64,000 bases of DNA from Pseudomonadota bacterium (GTDB lineage Bacteria > Pseudomonadota > Alphaproteobacteria > Sphingomonadales > Sphingomonadaceae), in NCBI GenBank assembly GCA_023391375.1, contig JAEWBB010000016.1, positions 1-64,000 on the forward strand. Direction: 5' to 3'. Position numbers and translations under genes: made by a program. Each line of letters starts with the position of its first letter. The first letter of the stretch is position 1. This document shows, piece by piece, positions 53,917 to 63,199 of the stretch. A model generated the notes under the pieces. It was not told where the DNA came from, searched no databases, and saw only the letters and a program-made list of their open reading frames with translations.

Positions 53917-55182
53917 CTATTGGGCGCTGCGGACAAGGTGGGCCGCGAAAAAGCCGTCCATCCCGCCCTCGGCCTCGTGCATGCCCGGCAACACCCGCAG
54001 CCAGCCGCGCGCCGTTGGCGTCACGCCGCCAATCGCCGGCGCGGGACGAAGGTTGTAGTCCGGGCGTCGGGCGAGGAACGCCTCGACCTGCAATTCGCCT
54101 TCTTCCGGTTCCAGCGAACAGGTCGAATAAACGAGGCTGCCACCCGGACGGACCATCGAGGAAGCAAAATCCAGGAACAGCGCCTGTGTCTCGACCGACT
54201 GGTCGATGATCCGGCGGCTGGCGCGGGAGAGTACCTCGGGATGGCGGCGGAAGGTGCCCGTGGCCGAACAGGGTGCGTCCAGCAGCACGGCGTCAAACGG
54301 CGTATCGAAACTGACGTCAGCCAGGTCGGCTACGCGAGTCTCGGCGGACAGGCCGGTGCGCTTCAGGTTGTCGGAAAGTCGGGCCAGACGACTTTTCGAG
54401 CGATCGAGCGCGGTGACCTTATGGCCGGCCGCCGCCAGCTGCATCGTCTTGCCGCCGGGCGCGGCGCAGGCGTCCAGGATGGTAAGGTCCTGGCCATCGA
54501 ACAGCCTTGCGGGCAGCGAGGACGACAAGTCCTGCACCCACCATCCGCCCTCGCCGAAACCGGGCAATTCGGTAACCGGCGCACCGCCCGAGAGCCGGGC
54601 GTGCAGCGGGGCAAGCGGTACGGCGCCCGTTTTCGCGCAGAAGTCGTCGCGGTCGCCCTCGCGAGCGAAGCCGAGGTCGAGCGGCGGGCGCTGGACGATG
54701 GCGCGCCGGGCGGCGGCCACCACGTCTTCGCCCCACGCGTCGGCCCAGCGCTCTTCGACCTCCGGCGGCAAGGGCGTCGCATCGAGGGGGTGCGGATCGC
54801 TGCGCAGGATCGCGCCGAGCACGCCGTGCACCAGCTTGCGCGGGCCGCCGTCGACCAGCGGCAACGCCGTGGCGACCAGCGCATGGTCGGGAACGTTCAT
54901 CGCCAGCTTCTGCGCGAGCGCGAGGCGAAGCACCGCCCGCGCCTTGGCGTCATCCGGCAGGACTTGCCGCGTGCGCGCGTCGATCAGGGCGTCGATCTCG
55001 ACCCGGCGGCGGATCGCCTCTCCCGCAATGGCGCGGGCCAGCGCGAGGTCGGCATGATCGAGGCTGTTCTGGAAGCGCTGCGACGCATCGTCGAGCGTCC
55101 GCCCCTGCCGCAACACGGCGTCGAGCATCGACAAGGCGGCGCGGCGGGCTTCGAGGCCGGGCGGGTCGGCAGGACTTGGCAT
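53917..55182 (-). CDS. RsmB/NOP-type rRNA cytosine methyltransferase
   Basis: The 421-residue protein has an N-terminal NusB-like domain (about 1-140) and a C-terminal m5C methyltransferase domain. SAM motif I lies in ILDACAAPGGKTMQLA; DAPCSATGTFRRHPEV holds one catalytic Cys and VYSTCSLEPEEGE the other. RsmB methylates C967 of 16S rRNA in E. coli. Both Cys are present, so the enzyme should be active. It precedes rpe by 16 bases on the same strand. Confidence 0.9.
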   Translation of the reverse strand: MPSPADPPGLEARRAALSMLDAVLRQGRTLDDASQRFQNSLDHADLALARAIAGEAIRRRVEIDALIDARTRQVLPDDAKARAVLRLALAQKLAMNVPDHALVATALPLVDGGPRKLVHGVLGAILRSDPHPLDATPLPPEVEERWADAWGEDVVAAARRAIVQRPPLDLGFAREGDRDDFCAKTGAVPLAPLHARLSGGAPVTELPGFGEGGWWVQDLSSSLPARLFDGQDLTILDACAAPGGKTMQLAAAGHKVTALDRSKSRLARLSDNLKRTGLSAETRVADLADVSFDTPFDAVLLDAPCSATGTFRRHPEVLSRASRRIIDQSVETQALFLDFASSMVRPGGSLVYSTCSLEPEEGELQVEAFLARRPDYNLRPAPAIGGVTPTARGWLRVLPGMHEAEGGMDGFFAAHLVRSAQ

Positions 55183-55211
55183 CGCGCCCCTTTGGCCCCA
55201 AGTGGCACGGA

Positions 55212-55376
55212 ATGGAACGCCCTAAAGACGCGAAGGCCCCGGCCTACCTGACCCCGTCACCGCCCGTGCCAGCACCCGAAGCGGTCGAACCGGGCCCGCC
55301 GGCGGGCGAAGAGGATAAGCGCGATCCCACCCGCTACGGCGACTGGGAGAAAAAGGGAATCGCGATCGATTTCTAG
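55212..55376 (+). CDS. DUF1674 (SDHAF4-like) protein, 54 aa
   Basis: The short protein ends with RDPTRYGDWEKKGIAIDF, the hallmark of the DUF1674 family, whose mitochondrial member SDHAF4 helps flavinylation of succinate dehydrogenase. The N-terminal half is Pro-rich. An ATG at 55176 is in frame, but 55212 leaves the typical length. It is divergent from the RsmB-type gene and convergent with gpsA, overlapping its 3' end by 4 bases. Confidence 0.85.
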   Translation: MERPKDAKAPAYLTPSPPVPAPEAVEPGPPAGEEDKRDPTRYGDWEKKGIAIDF

Positions 55377-56362
55377 TGATGCTCGGGCCGGGGCGGACGG
55401 CTCATCAGGGCCTCCAGCACCGCGCGCACGTCCATCCGCCCTTCGAGCAGGGCGTTGACGGCCTCGACGATCGGCATGTCCACCCCGTGTGCCTGCGCCA
55501 CGCGCAGCAGGACCGGGGCGGTGTGCGCGCCTTCGGCCACGGTGCGGCGGTCGGTCATCAGCTCCGCCGCATTGCGCCCCTCCCCGATCGCCTTGCCCAG
55601 CGAGAAATTGCGGCTCGACGTCGAGGAACAGGTGAGGACGAGGTCGCCCAAGCCGGACAGCCCGGCCAGCGTTTCGCGCTGCGCGCCCATCGCGAGGCCG
55701 AACCGGGTCATTTCGGCAAATCCGCGCGCGATGAGGGCCGAGCGAGCGTTGAGCCCGAGGCCCGCGCCCTCGACGATGCCGCAGGCGATCGCCAGGACGT
55801 TCTTCACCGCGCCGCCGACTTCGGCTCCGGTGACGTCATCGCTGAGGTAGGCGCGGAACGACGGCAGCGCGATCCTTTCCCGGATCGCTTCGCCCAGCGT
55901 GGCGTCCTCGCAGGCAATGGTCACCGCGGTCGGCAGTCCGGCCGCTACTTCGTGCGCGAAGGTCGGGCCGGACAAGACAGCCACCGGCGACGAAGCGCAG
56001 ACGTCGTGCGCGACCTGATGCAGCATCTGGCCCGACGAATCCTCGATACCCTTGGAGCACAGGATCAGCGGCATGTTGGGACAAGGCGAGCGGCTGAGCA
56101 CTGCGCGCATGTGCTGGGCGGGCGTCACCACCAGCCACGCATCGGCGTCCTTCAACGCCGAGAAGTTGGACGTGGCGCGGATCTTCGGGCTGAGCCTGAG
56201 GCCCTTCAGGTAGATCGGGTTTTCGTGGATCGCGTTGATCGCCGAGACGACGTCATCCTCCAGCGCCCAGAGCAGCGTCTCGTGGCCCTTGCCAGCCGCG
56301 ACTTGCGCCAGCGCCGTGCCCCAGGCGCCGCCGCCCACGACTGCCAACCGCTCGATTTTCAT
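55373..56362 (-). CDS. gpsA: NAD(P)H-dependent glycerol-3-phosphate dehydrogenase
   Basis: GpsA makes sn-glycerol 3-phosphate for phospholipids. The 329-residue protein has the GGGAWGTALA nucleotide-binding motif at 10-19, the SGPTFAHEVA substrate block, the catalytic Lys in GGAVKNVLAIACG, and GLSGLGDLVLTC. ATG 56362 is in frame at the conserved start. It overlaps tsaD by 4 bases (ATGA), so the two are co-translated, a common order in alphaproteobacteria. Confidence 0.95.
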   Translation of the reverse strand: MKIERLAVVGGGAWGTALAQVAAGKGHETLLWALEDDVVSAINAIHENPIYLKGLRLSPKIRATSNFSALKDADAWLVVTPAQHMRAVLSRSPCPNMPLILCSKGIEDSSGQMLHQVAHDVCASSPVAVLSGPTFAHEVAAGLPTAVTIACEDATLGEAIRERIALPSFRAYLSDDVTGAEVGGAVKNVLAIACGIVEGAGLGLNARSALIARGFAEMTRFGLAMGAQRETLAGLSGLGDLVLTCSSTSSRNFSLGKAIGEGRNAAELMTDRRTVAEGAHTAPVLLRVAQAHGVDMPIVEAVNALLEGRMDVRAVLEALMSRPPRPEHH

Positions 56363-57384
56363 GCCTTCACCCCCGCGCCCCTGACCTTTTCGCCTTCCGG
56401 ATCGAGCGGCCAGCGCGCCCGCGCCGGCGTGTCGAGCCCGTCGGTCCAGCCGGCATCGAACCGCTCCGCCCCGGCCCAGCCGATCATCGCCGCATTGTCT
56501 GTACACAGCCAGCCGGGCGGGACGCTGAACCGCCGCCCCTGTTCGTCTGCCAACACCGAGAGCGCGCCGCGAACGGCTTGGTTCGACGCCACGCCGCCCG
56601 CGACGACCAATGTTTCGGCGTCGCTCGACTGCAACGCCAGGCGCGTGCGGTCGACGAAACAGTCCACCACCGCCTGCTGGAACGAGGCGGCGATGTCCTC
56701 GGGCGGATAATCGCCGACCGCGCGCTGCACCGCGGCCTTGAGTCCTGCGAAGCTGAAATGGGGTTCCTTCGATCCCTTGAGCGGCCGCGGCAGCGGGACC
56801 GCCATGGCGTCACCCGTCTTCGCCAGTTCCTCGATGGCGGGACCGCCGGGATAGGGCAGTCCGAGCAGCTTGGCCGACTTGTCGAACGCCTCCCCCGCCG
56901 CATCGTCGATGGTCGTGCCGAGGCGCCGATAGTCGCCGACGCCCCGAACCTCGAGCAACTGACAATGGCCGCCGCTGGCGAGCAGCAGCAGGTAGGGAAA
57001 ATCGAGGTCCCTATCGACCAGCCGCGGCGACAGGGCATGCCCTTCGAGGTGGTTGACCGCGATCAGCGGCTTGCCGGTCGACAGCGCGAGGCCCTTGCCG
57101 ACCATCAGCCCGACCATCACCCCACCGATCAGGCCGGGGCCGGCGGTTGCGGCAATGGCATCGACCTCGCCCGGTTCGAGCTCTGCTTCGTGCAAGACCT
57201 GGCGGACCAGGCCGGGCAGTATCTCTGCATGGGCGCGGGCGGCGATTTCGGGCACGACGCCGCCGAACGGGCGGTGCGCGTCGTTCTGGCCGACGACCGC
57301 CTGCGCCAGGATCTGCCGGTCGCTCGTGACGAGCGCCGCGGCGCTGTCGTCGCAGGAAGATTCGAGGGCGAGGATGACGGCCAT
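56359..57384 (-). CDS. tsaD: tRNA threonylcarbamoyladenosine synthase subunit TsaD
   Basis: TsaD, with TsaB and TsaE, adds threonylcarbamoyl to A37 of ANN-decoding tRNAs. The 341-residue protein has ESSCDDSAA at the start, the metal-binding HLEGH, SGGHCQLL and VVAGGVASN. It is the expected length. Divergent from hemC by about 50 bases, a common alphaproteobacterial arrangement. Confidence 0.96.
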   Translation of the reverse strand: MAVILALESSCDDSAAALVTSDRQILAQAVVGQNDAHRPFGGVVPEIAARAHAEILPGLVRQVLHEAELEPGEVDAIAATAGPGLIGGVMVGLMVGKGLALSTGKPLIAVNHLEGHALSPRLVDRDLDFPYLLLLASGGHCQLLEVRGVGDYRRLGTTIDDAAGEAFDKSAKLLGLPYPGGPAIEELAKTGDAMAVPLPRPLKGSKEPHFSFAGLKAAVQRAVGDYPPEDIAASFQQAVVDCFVDRTRLALQSSDAETLVVAGGVASNQAVRGALSVLADEQGRRFSVPPGWLCTDNAAMIGWAGAERFDAGWTDGLDTPARARWPLDPEGEKVRGAGVKA

Positions 57385-57433
57385 CGGCCAAGCCCTTTGC
57401 CTGATGCCACACGATTAGGCTAGCGCGGGCGCG

Positions 57434-58339
57434 ATGACGACGACGATCACCCTTGGCACGCGCGGTTCTCCCTTGGCGCTGGCGCAGGCCCGCATGGTCG
57501 CGGCCGCCTTGGAAAAAGCGCACGGCCTGGCGGTGGAGGTCGTCGCGGTGAAGACCAGCGGCGACCGGATCCAGGATCGCCCCCTCGCCGAGGTCGGCGG
57601 CAAGGCACTGTGGACCAAGGAACTCGACCTCGCCCTGTTGGGCGGCGAAACGCGGCTGTCCGTCCACTCGATGAAAGACGTCGAAAGCGAGCGCCCCGAC
57701 GCGCTGGTCATTCCCGCCATCCTGCCCCGCGCCGACGTGCGCGACCGCCTGATCGGCGCGGCGTCAGTCGCGGACCTGCCGCAGGGCGCGACGGTAGGCA
57801 CCAGTTCCCCCCGCCGAGCAGCCCAGTTGAAACGCCTGCGGCCCGATCTCGACATCACAATGCTGCGCGGCAATGTCGCGAGGCGCTTGGCGAAACGCGA
57901 TTCGGGCGAAGTCGACGCAACCCTTCTTGCCGCTGCGGGACTTGATCGGCTTGGGATGGATGGCGTTGGCAGTCCGGTTCCGCTCGACACGATGCTTCCC
58001 GCCCCGGCGCAGGGAGCGATCGGCATCGAATGCCGCGCCGACGATGCCGAAATGATTGCCTGGCTGTCGGCCATTTCCGATTCCGACAGCTTTAGCGCGG
58101 TGGCGCTCGAGCGCGCGTTCACCCGTGCGCTCGGCGGCACCTGCCACTCGCCGGTTGCCGCCTTGGCGACGCTCGATGGGGACGACTTCCTTCTGTCAGC
58201 CATCCTCTATTCCGAGGACGGCGTCGATGCGGTGACCGACACGGTCCGCCTTGTGGTGGGCGACGTGGACGGCGCGGCTCAATTCGGGCGCGCGTTGCTG
58301 GCCAAGGCGCCCGGCAGCATCCAACGCCTGTTCACATGA
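57434..58339 (+). CDS. hemC: Porphobilinogen deaminase (hydroxymethylbilane synthase)
   Basis: HemC polymerises four porphobilinogens for haem synthesis. The 301-residue protein has ITLGTRGSPLALAQA at the start, the SVHSMKDVE block, GTSSPRRAAQL, and the dipyrromethane cofactor Cys at 237 (GGTCHSP). Its stop overlaps the start of hemD by 4 bases. Divergent promoter region with tsaD is only about 50 bases. Confidence 0.95.
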   Translation: MTTTITLGTRGSPLALAQARMVAAALEKAHGLAVEVVAVKTSGDRIQDRPLAEVGGKALWTKELDLALLGGETRLSVHSMKDVESERPDALVIPAILPRADVRDRLIGAASVADLPQGATVGTSSPRRAAQLKRLRPDLDITMLRGNVARRLAKRDSGEVDATLLAAAGLDRLGMDGVGSPVPLDTMLPAPAQGAIGIECRADDAEMIAWLSAISDSDSFSAVALERAFTRALGGTCHSPVAALATLDGDDFLLSAILYSEDGVDAVTDTVRLVVGDVDGAAQFGRALLAKAPGSIQRLFT

Positions 58340-58977
58340 GGACTCTCGTCCTCCTTCGCCCGGAGCCTGGCCTGTCCGCGAGCGCGGCGCGGGCACGGGC
58401 GTTGGGTCTCGACGTCATCGAGCACGCGCTCTTCACGGTCGAACCCGTGCCGGCCACCCTGCCGGATGGCGAATTCGACGCGATGGTAGTGACCAGCGCC
58501 AACGCCGTGCGCTGCGGCGGGGCGTTGCTCGACCGGTTTCATTCCCTGCCTGCCTATGCGGTGGGTCAGGCAACGGCTGCCGCCCTGCGCGAGGCGGGGA
58601 TCGAGCCTTCGGCAGTGGGGACCGGCGGCGTTGAAGGCTTGGCACTGCCACCCGGACGATTGCTTCACTTGTGCGGAGAGACGCACAAGCCGCTCATCGG
58701 AAAAGTCGCGGCCGTCCCGGTGTACCGCATGGCGCCGACGGACGAGCCCTTGCCCGACCTCGGCGGGAAGGTCGTCGCGGTTCACAGTCCCGCCGCCGGC
58801 GCCAGGCTCGACGCGCTGGCCGGTCGCGACCGGGGACGCGCCTTGGTCGCGGCCATTAGTCCGGCTGCGGCCCTAAGTTGCGGGGCAGGTTGGGCGGCGA
58901 TCCAATCCGCCGCTGCGCCCGACGACGAGTCGCTGCTGGCCCTCGCTGCCGTGCTGTGCCAGTCTCTATCGCAATGA
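58336..58977 (+). CDS. hemD: Uroporphyrinogen-III synthase
   Basis: HemD closes hydroxymethylbilane to uroporphyrinogen III. The 213-residue sequence is weakly conserved as usual for the family, but shows LLRPEPGLSASAARARALG at the start, a central VVTSANAVR strand-turn and a LVAAISPAAALSCGAGW block. Position directly after hemC with ATGA overlap makes the call safe. It is overlapped at its 3' end by the mitofilin-like gene. Confidence 0.9.
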   Translation: MRTLVLLRPEPGLSASAARARALGLDVIEHALFTVEPVPATLPDGEFDAMVVTSANAVRCGGALLDRFHSLPAYAVGQATAAALREAGIEPSAVGTGGVEGLALPPGRLLHLCGETHKPLIGKVAAVPVYRMAPTDEPLPDLGGKVVAVHSPAAGARLDALAGRDRGRALVAAISPAAALSCGAGWAAIQSAAAPDDESLLALAAVLCQSLSQ

Positions 58978-59774
58978 CGCAGACGAACTGGACCGCACGC
59001 CTGGCCTGGGGCCTGCTCCTGCTGATCGCGGGTGCGGGCCTGGCGGTCTGGGGCTTGTCGCGCTGGGACGGCGGGGCGCGCTTTTTCGGCGTCACACCGC
59101 AACCGCGCGCGGTCCAGCTCGCCGCCCCGCCCGTGGCGGCGCCGGTGCCGGAAGCGGTCGGGCAGAACAGCGCGCGCATCCAGGCGCTCGAAGCGCGGCT
59201 GGCCAGCGTAGAAAGCGAAACGCGGGAGAATGCCGGCTCGTTCGACCGGGCGGATGCGTTGCTGATCGCCTTTGCCGCGCGCCGCGCGATCGATCGCGGC
59301 GTGCCGCTCGGCTATCTCGAAGGCTTGCTGATGAACCGTTTCGGCGCGCGGCACCAATATGCGGTGGCGCGGGTCATCACCGCGGGCCGCAGTCCCGAAC
59401 GGCTCGACAAGCTGACCGAGGATTACCGGGCGCTCGAGGATACGCTGCGCGGCGGGGCGCCGGACGAAAAATGGTATGAATCGCTTCGCCGGCAGGTCGG
59501 GACGCTGGCCAGCATCCGCTATGCCGACAAGCCCAATCCGCGTCCCCGGGCGCGCTACGACCGGGCGCTGGCCGCGTTGGAGGCGGGCGAGGTGTCGGCC
59601 GCGATTTCCGAGACCCAGCGCCTCCCCGCGGCCCCGGGAAGCAGCGTGCAGGCCTGGACCGAGCGTGCCAAGCGCTACGTCGCGACCCAACGGGCACTCG
59701 ATGAGTTGGAAAGCGCCGCGCTGGTCGGCGACGAACGGCCTCCGGCAACCGCCGGTTCAGGGCAGCCCGGATAG
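58974..59774 (+). CDS. Mitofilin (Mic60)-like membrane protein in the hem operon
   Basis: The 266-residue protein has one N-terminal membrane helix (about 8-28), then a Pro/Ala-rich spacer and a coiled-coil-like region (ARIQALEARLASVESETREN), and a helical C-terminal domain (about 90-245). This architecture, and its position after hemC and hemD, match the alphaproteobacterial Mic60/mitofilin relatives described from haem operons. The mitochondrial homologue shapes cristae; in bacteria it is linked to intracytoplasmic membranes. The function in this organism is inferred. Confidence 0.72.
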   Translation: MTQTNWTARLAWGLLLLIAGAGLAVWGLSRWDGGARFFGVTPQPRAVQLAAPPVAAPVPEAVGQNSARIQALEARLASVESETRENAGSFDRADALLIAFAARRAIDRGVPLGYLEGLLMNRFGARHQYAVARVITAGRSPERLDKLTEDYRALEDTLRGGAPDEKWYESLRRQVGTLASIRYADKPNPRPRARYDRALAALEAGEVSAAISETQRLPAAPGSSVQAWTERAKRYVATQRALDELESAALVGDERPPATAGSGQPG

Positions 59775-59810
59775 AACGAGCGCCTTATATTCAGCTCAGG
59801 GGATGACGGC

Positions 59811-60878
59811 ATGACGTCGAGGCGGCGGGTGATGATGTGGTTGGCGGCACTGGGGCCTTCGCTCGGCTTCGTGCCGGTCGCCGCCCAGCAGGCCGACCCG
59901 CTGGCTCCACTCGGGGCAAACCGCGTGACGCCCCGTCCGTCGGCGCGTCCGGCCCCGGCCGGCCTGCAGCAGGACATCGCCAGGATCGCTCGCGGCTTCA
60001 ACGGCATCTCGGGCATTTCGATCGTCTCGCTCGACGATGGCTGGAGTGTCGAGTCCAATGCCGGGCGTCTGTTTCCGCAGCAAAGCTGTTCCAAGCTGTG
60101 GGTCGCGATCACCGCGATGGACGCGGTCGACAAGGGGCGCATCTCGCTCGACGACAAGGTCAGCCTCGGCCGCGACGACCTGACCCTGTTCCACCAGCCG
60201 CTGCGCGACAAGATCCTCGGCGGCGGCCACACCACCACGCTCGGCGCACTGCTGTTCGACGCGATCACCGAAAGCGACAACACCGCCAACGACAAGCTGA
60301 TGCGCTCGGTCGGCGGGCCGGACGCTGTGCGCGACACCATTGTCAAGAAGGGACTGGGCGCGATCCGCTTCTACAATGGCGAGCGTTCGCTCCAGTCGAA
60401 GATCGCCGGCCTGACCTGGAGCCAGAGCTATTCGATCGGCGACGCCTTCTACAAGGCGCGCTCGGCGCTGCCGATGAGCGTCCGCCGTGCCTCTTTCGAA
60501 CGCTACATCGCCGACCCCTATGACGGCGCGAGTGCGCACGCGGTGGCGACCGCGTTGGCGCGGTTGAAGAAGGGCGAATTGCTGTCGGCCGGCTCGACCC
60601 AGCGGTTACTGGGCATCATGGGCCGTACGCGGACCGGCGGGCTGCGTGTCCGCGCGGCGCTGGCGCCGGGCTGGGACTGGAACCACAAGACCGGTACCGG
60701 GCAGGAATTGCAGGGCCGGATCGCCGGCATCAACGACATCGGCCTGCTGACCGCGCCCGACGGCAAGGTCTACGCGATGGCGATCATGACCATCCCCAGC
60801 AACAATGCGAGCGGCGGGGCGCAGGAATTGATGCGCAACGTGACCAAGGCGCTGATCGCCGCCCACGACCGTGGCTGA
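59811..60878 (+). CDS. Class A beta-lactamase-like serine hydrolase
   Basis: The 355-residue exported protein has a class A-type serine active site: S92-C-S-K95 (SxxK), SDN at 155-157 and KTG at 293-295. The signal sequence covers about residues 1-26 (twin Arg near the start, then hydrophobic, VAAQ). The expected omega-loop Glu is not evident in the usual ExxLN form, so hydrolysis of beta-lactams is uncertain; it may be a related D,D-peptidase-like enzyme. Its 3' end overlaps the oxygenase gene by 8 bases. Confidence 0.75.
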   Translation: MTSRRRVMMWLAALGPSLGFVPVAAQQADPLAPLGANRVTPRPSARPAPAGLQQDIARIARGFNGISGISIVSLDDGWSVESNAGRLFPQQSCSKLWVAITAMDAVDKGRISLDDKVSLGRDDLTLFHQPLRDKILGGGHTTTLGALLFDAITESDNTANDKLMRSVGGPDAVRDTIVKKGLGAIRFYNGERSLQSKIAGLTWSQSYSIGDAFYKARSALPMSVRRASFERYIADPYDGASAHAVATALARLKKGELLSAGSTQRLLGIMGRTRTGGLRVRAALAPGWDWNHKTGTGQELQGRIAGINDIGLLTAPDGKVYAMAIMTIPSNNASGGAQELMRNVTKALIAAHDRG

Positions 60879-61491
60879 CAGCGCGGTCGTCCGGCAGCTA
60901 GCCACGCTGCCGGGTGCACAGCGGGTGCCAACGCCGAAGCTCGAGCTGGTCACGGTGCGCGGCTTCCTCGACGCGGACATCTGTGCGGCGCTGATCCAAC
61001 GGATCGACGCGCGGCGACGCCCGTCCGACATCGCCAACGATGTCGGCATCGCCAATTTCCGGACCAGCGAGACCTGCGACCTCGACCCCGCCGACCCGGT
61101 CGTCGCGGCACTGGATGCGAGGATTTGCGCGGCGCTGGGACTCGATCCGGCCGCGGCCGAGCCGATCCAGGGCCAGCGCTACGCGCCAGGGCAGGAATTC
61201 CGTCCCCACACCGACACCTTCACACCCGGTACGGCGGACTATTTCCGCTATTGCGCCGACAAGGGCCAGCGGACCTGGACCGCGATGATCTTCCTCAACA
61301 CACCCGAGGACGGCGGCGCGACGCGGTTCAAGACGCTAGGCAAGACCATCCAGCCCGAAACCGGCAAGCTACTGGCATGGAACAACCTGCTGCCCGACGG
61401 CACGCCCAACGACGCCACGCTCCACCAGGGGATGAAGGTGCGCAAGGGCACCAAGTACATCATCACCAAATGGTTCAGGGAGCGCGCCTGA
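60871..61491 (+). CDS. Prolyl 4-hydroxylase-like Fe(II)/2-oxoglutarate oxygenase
   Basis: The 206-residue protein carries the P4H-type facial triad, H113 and D115 (PHTDTF) and H185 (TLHQGM), and the 2-oxoglutarate-binding Lys195 (KGTKYI). The block RYCADKGQRTWTAMIFLNTPEDGGAT is typical of the family. Bacterial members hydroxylate proline or other residues in specific proteins; the substrate is unknown. GTG 60871 overlaps the upstream gene by 8 bases, implying coupling. Confidence 0.85.
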   Translation: MADSAVVRQLATLPGAQRVPTPKLELVTVRGFLDADICAALIQRIDARRRPSDIANDVGIANFRTSETCDLDPADPVVAALDARICAALGLDPAAAEPIQGQRYAPGQEFRPHTDTFTPGTADYFRYCADKGQRTWTAMIFLNTPEDGGATRFKTLGKTIQPETGKLLAWNNLLPDGTPNDATLHQGMKVRKGTKYIITKWFRERA

Positions 61492-61492
61492 G

Positions 61493-62383
61493 CTAGGCGA
61501 TCGCGCCCGCGTCGGCCCCGTCTTTCAACGTGACCGGGACGCGCAGGTAGCGCACGCCGTTGACTTCCGCCGGCGGGAAGCGGCCCGCGCGCATGTTGAC
61601 CTGGATCGACGGCACCAGCAGGCGCGGCGCCGACAGTCCCTTGTCGCGGGCCGTCCGCATGGCAACGAATTCTTCCTCGCCGACGCCGTCATGGACGTGG
61701 AGGTTGGCGCGGCGCTGGTCGGCCACCGTGGTCTGCCAGGCGAAGGCATCGCGGCCCGGCGCCTTGTAATCGTGGCACATCCACAGGGCCGTCTCGCCCG
61801 GCAGCGCCAGCAACTTGCGGATCGATCGATAGAGCTGGCGCGCATCGCCGCCGGGAAAATCGCAGCGGGCGGTGCCATAGTCGGGCATGAACAGCGTGTC
61901 GCCGACGAAGATGTTGTCGCCGATCCGGTAGCTGACATCCGCCGGCGTGTGACCGGGCGTATGGATCACCTCGATCTTCAGGCTGCCGGCCTCGATCGTC
62001 TCGCCGTCGGAGAGCAATCGGTCGAAGTCGCCGCCGCCTTCCTTCACATCCTCCGCGCCGAATATCGGGCGGAAGATCTGCTGTACGTCGCGCACATGGT
62101 CGCCGATCGCTATCTTCGCCCCGGTCCGCGCCTTGATCAACGGTGCGCCGGACAGATGGTCGGCGTGAATGTGGGTTTCCAGCACGTAATGGACGGTCAC
62201 GCCCTCGTCCGCGGCGGCGGCGAGCAGTTCGTCGACCGACGCATTGTCGACCGTCCCTTCGGCCACGTCGAAATCGAGCACCGGGTCGATCACCACCGCG
62301 TCACGGGTATCCGGGTCCCACACCAGGTAGGACACGGTGTTGGTCGGCTCGTCGAAAAAGGCGCGAATGGTCGGCTGTCTCAT
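61493..62383 (-). CDS. MBL-fold hydrolase, persulfide dioxygenase (ETHE1/Blh)-like
   Basis: The 296-residue protein has the MBL motifs HIHADH at 71-76, HTPGHT at 141-146 (His141), D162 in GDTLF and a terminal His in MCHDY. The ETHE1/Blh-like sequence context (ETHIHADHLSGA) suggests a glutathione persulfide dioxygenase producing sulfite. In Blh proteins an N-terminal DUF442 domain is fused; here it lies separately at 38179-38592. It is divergent from a TauE/SafE permease gene at 62441, a common pairing for sulfite export. An ATG at 62401 is an alternative start. Confidence 0.8.
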   Translation of the reverse strand: MRQPTIRAFFDEPTNTVSYLVWDPDTRDAVVIDPVLDFDVAEGTVDNASVDELLAAAADEGVTVHYVLETHIHADHLSGAPLIKARTGAKIAIGDHVRDVQQIFRPIFGAEDVKEGGGDFDRLLSDGETIEAGSLKIEVIHTPGHTPADVSYRIGDNIFVGDTLFMPDYGTARCDFPGGDARQLYRSIRKLLALPGETALWMCHDYKAPGRDAFAWQTTVADQRRANLHVHDGVGEEEFVAMRTARDKGLSAPRLLVPSIQVNMRAGRFPPAEVNGVRYLRVPVTLKDGADAGAIA

Positions 62384-62440
62384 CGCTGCTGACCCTATCA
62401 TTCGCCCACCACTTGGGCAAAGTGACGCCAAGGAGGGGCG

Positions 62441-63199
62441 ATGACGGCATTGTTGGTCGCGGCACTGGGCGGCGCGCTGGTCGCCTTTAGCCTGGCGCTG
62501 GTCGGCGGCGGCGGTTCGATCCTCGCGGTGCCGATCCTGGTTTACGCGGTCGGGATCCGCGACCCGCACCTCGCCATCGGCACGAGCGCGATCGGCGTCG
62601 GGATCAACGCGCTGATCGGCCTTTACGGCAAGGCGCGCGCCGGCGCGGTGCGTTGGCGCGCCGGCGTTCCGTTCGCCCTGGCCGGCGTCATCGGTGCGGC
62701 AGTGGGCTCGATCGCGGGCAAGGCATTCGACGGGCAGGCGCTGCTCTCTCTGTTCGCGCTCCTGATGCTGGTCGTCGCCGGCCTGATGCTGCGCCGCGGC
62801 GAGCCGCTGGACGTGCCGGAGCGCGTCGACGGCGTCATGCCGCGACTGCTCGTTTCGGGCCTGCTGGCCGGCCTTTTGTCCGGTTTTTTCGGGATCGGCG
62901 GCGGGTTCCTGATCGTCCCCGGCCTGATCGCAGCGACCGCGATGCCGATCTTCAACGCGATGGCGACCAGCCTGGTCGCGGTGGCCGCGTTCGGCACGAC
63001 AACGGCGGCCAGCTACGCCTTGTCCGGACTGGTCGATTGGGGCGTCGCCGCCTTTTTCATCGGTGGCGGTTTCATCGGCAGCCTCGCCGGCCAACGCCTG
63101 GCCGTCCGCCTGTCGTCGGTGCGGGGCGCCTTGACCAAATTGTTCGCCGCGCTGATCGTCGCCGTCGCGATCTACATGCTGTGGGAAGCGTTCGCCTAG
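62441..63199 (+). CDS. TauE/SafE family permease, 252 aa
   Basis: The protein has the two TauE/SafE glycine-rich repeats, SLALVGGGGSILAVPIL near 15-30 and LLSGFFGIGGGFLIVPGLI near 145-163, and about eight membrane helices. It is divergent from the MBL persulfide-dioxygenase-like gene by 57 bases. In similar loci the permease is proposed to export sulfite made by the dioxygenase, which is inference here. It is shorter than the permease at 3030 and not paired with a TIGR02186 gene. Confidence 0.86.
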   Translation: MTALLVAALGGALVAFSLALVGGGGSILAVPILVYAVGIRDPHLAIGTSAIGVGINALIGLYGKARAGAVRWRAGVPFALAGVIGAAVGSIAGKAFDGQALLSLFALLMLVVAGLMLRRGEPLDVPERVDGVMPRLLVSGLLAGLLSGFFGIGGGFLIVPGLIAATAMPIFNAMATSLVAVAAFGTTTAASYALSGLVDWGVAAFFIGGGFIGSLAGQRLAVRLSSVRGALTKLFAALIVAVAIYMLWEAFA

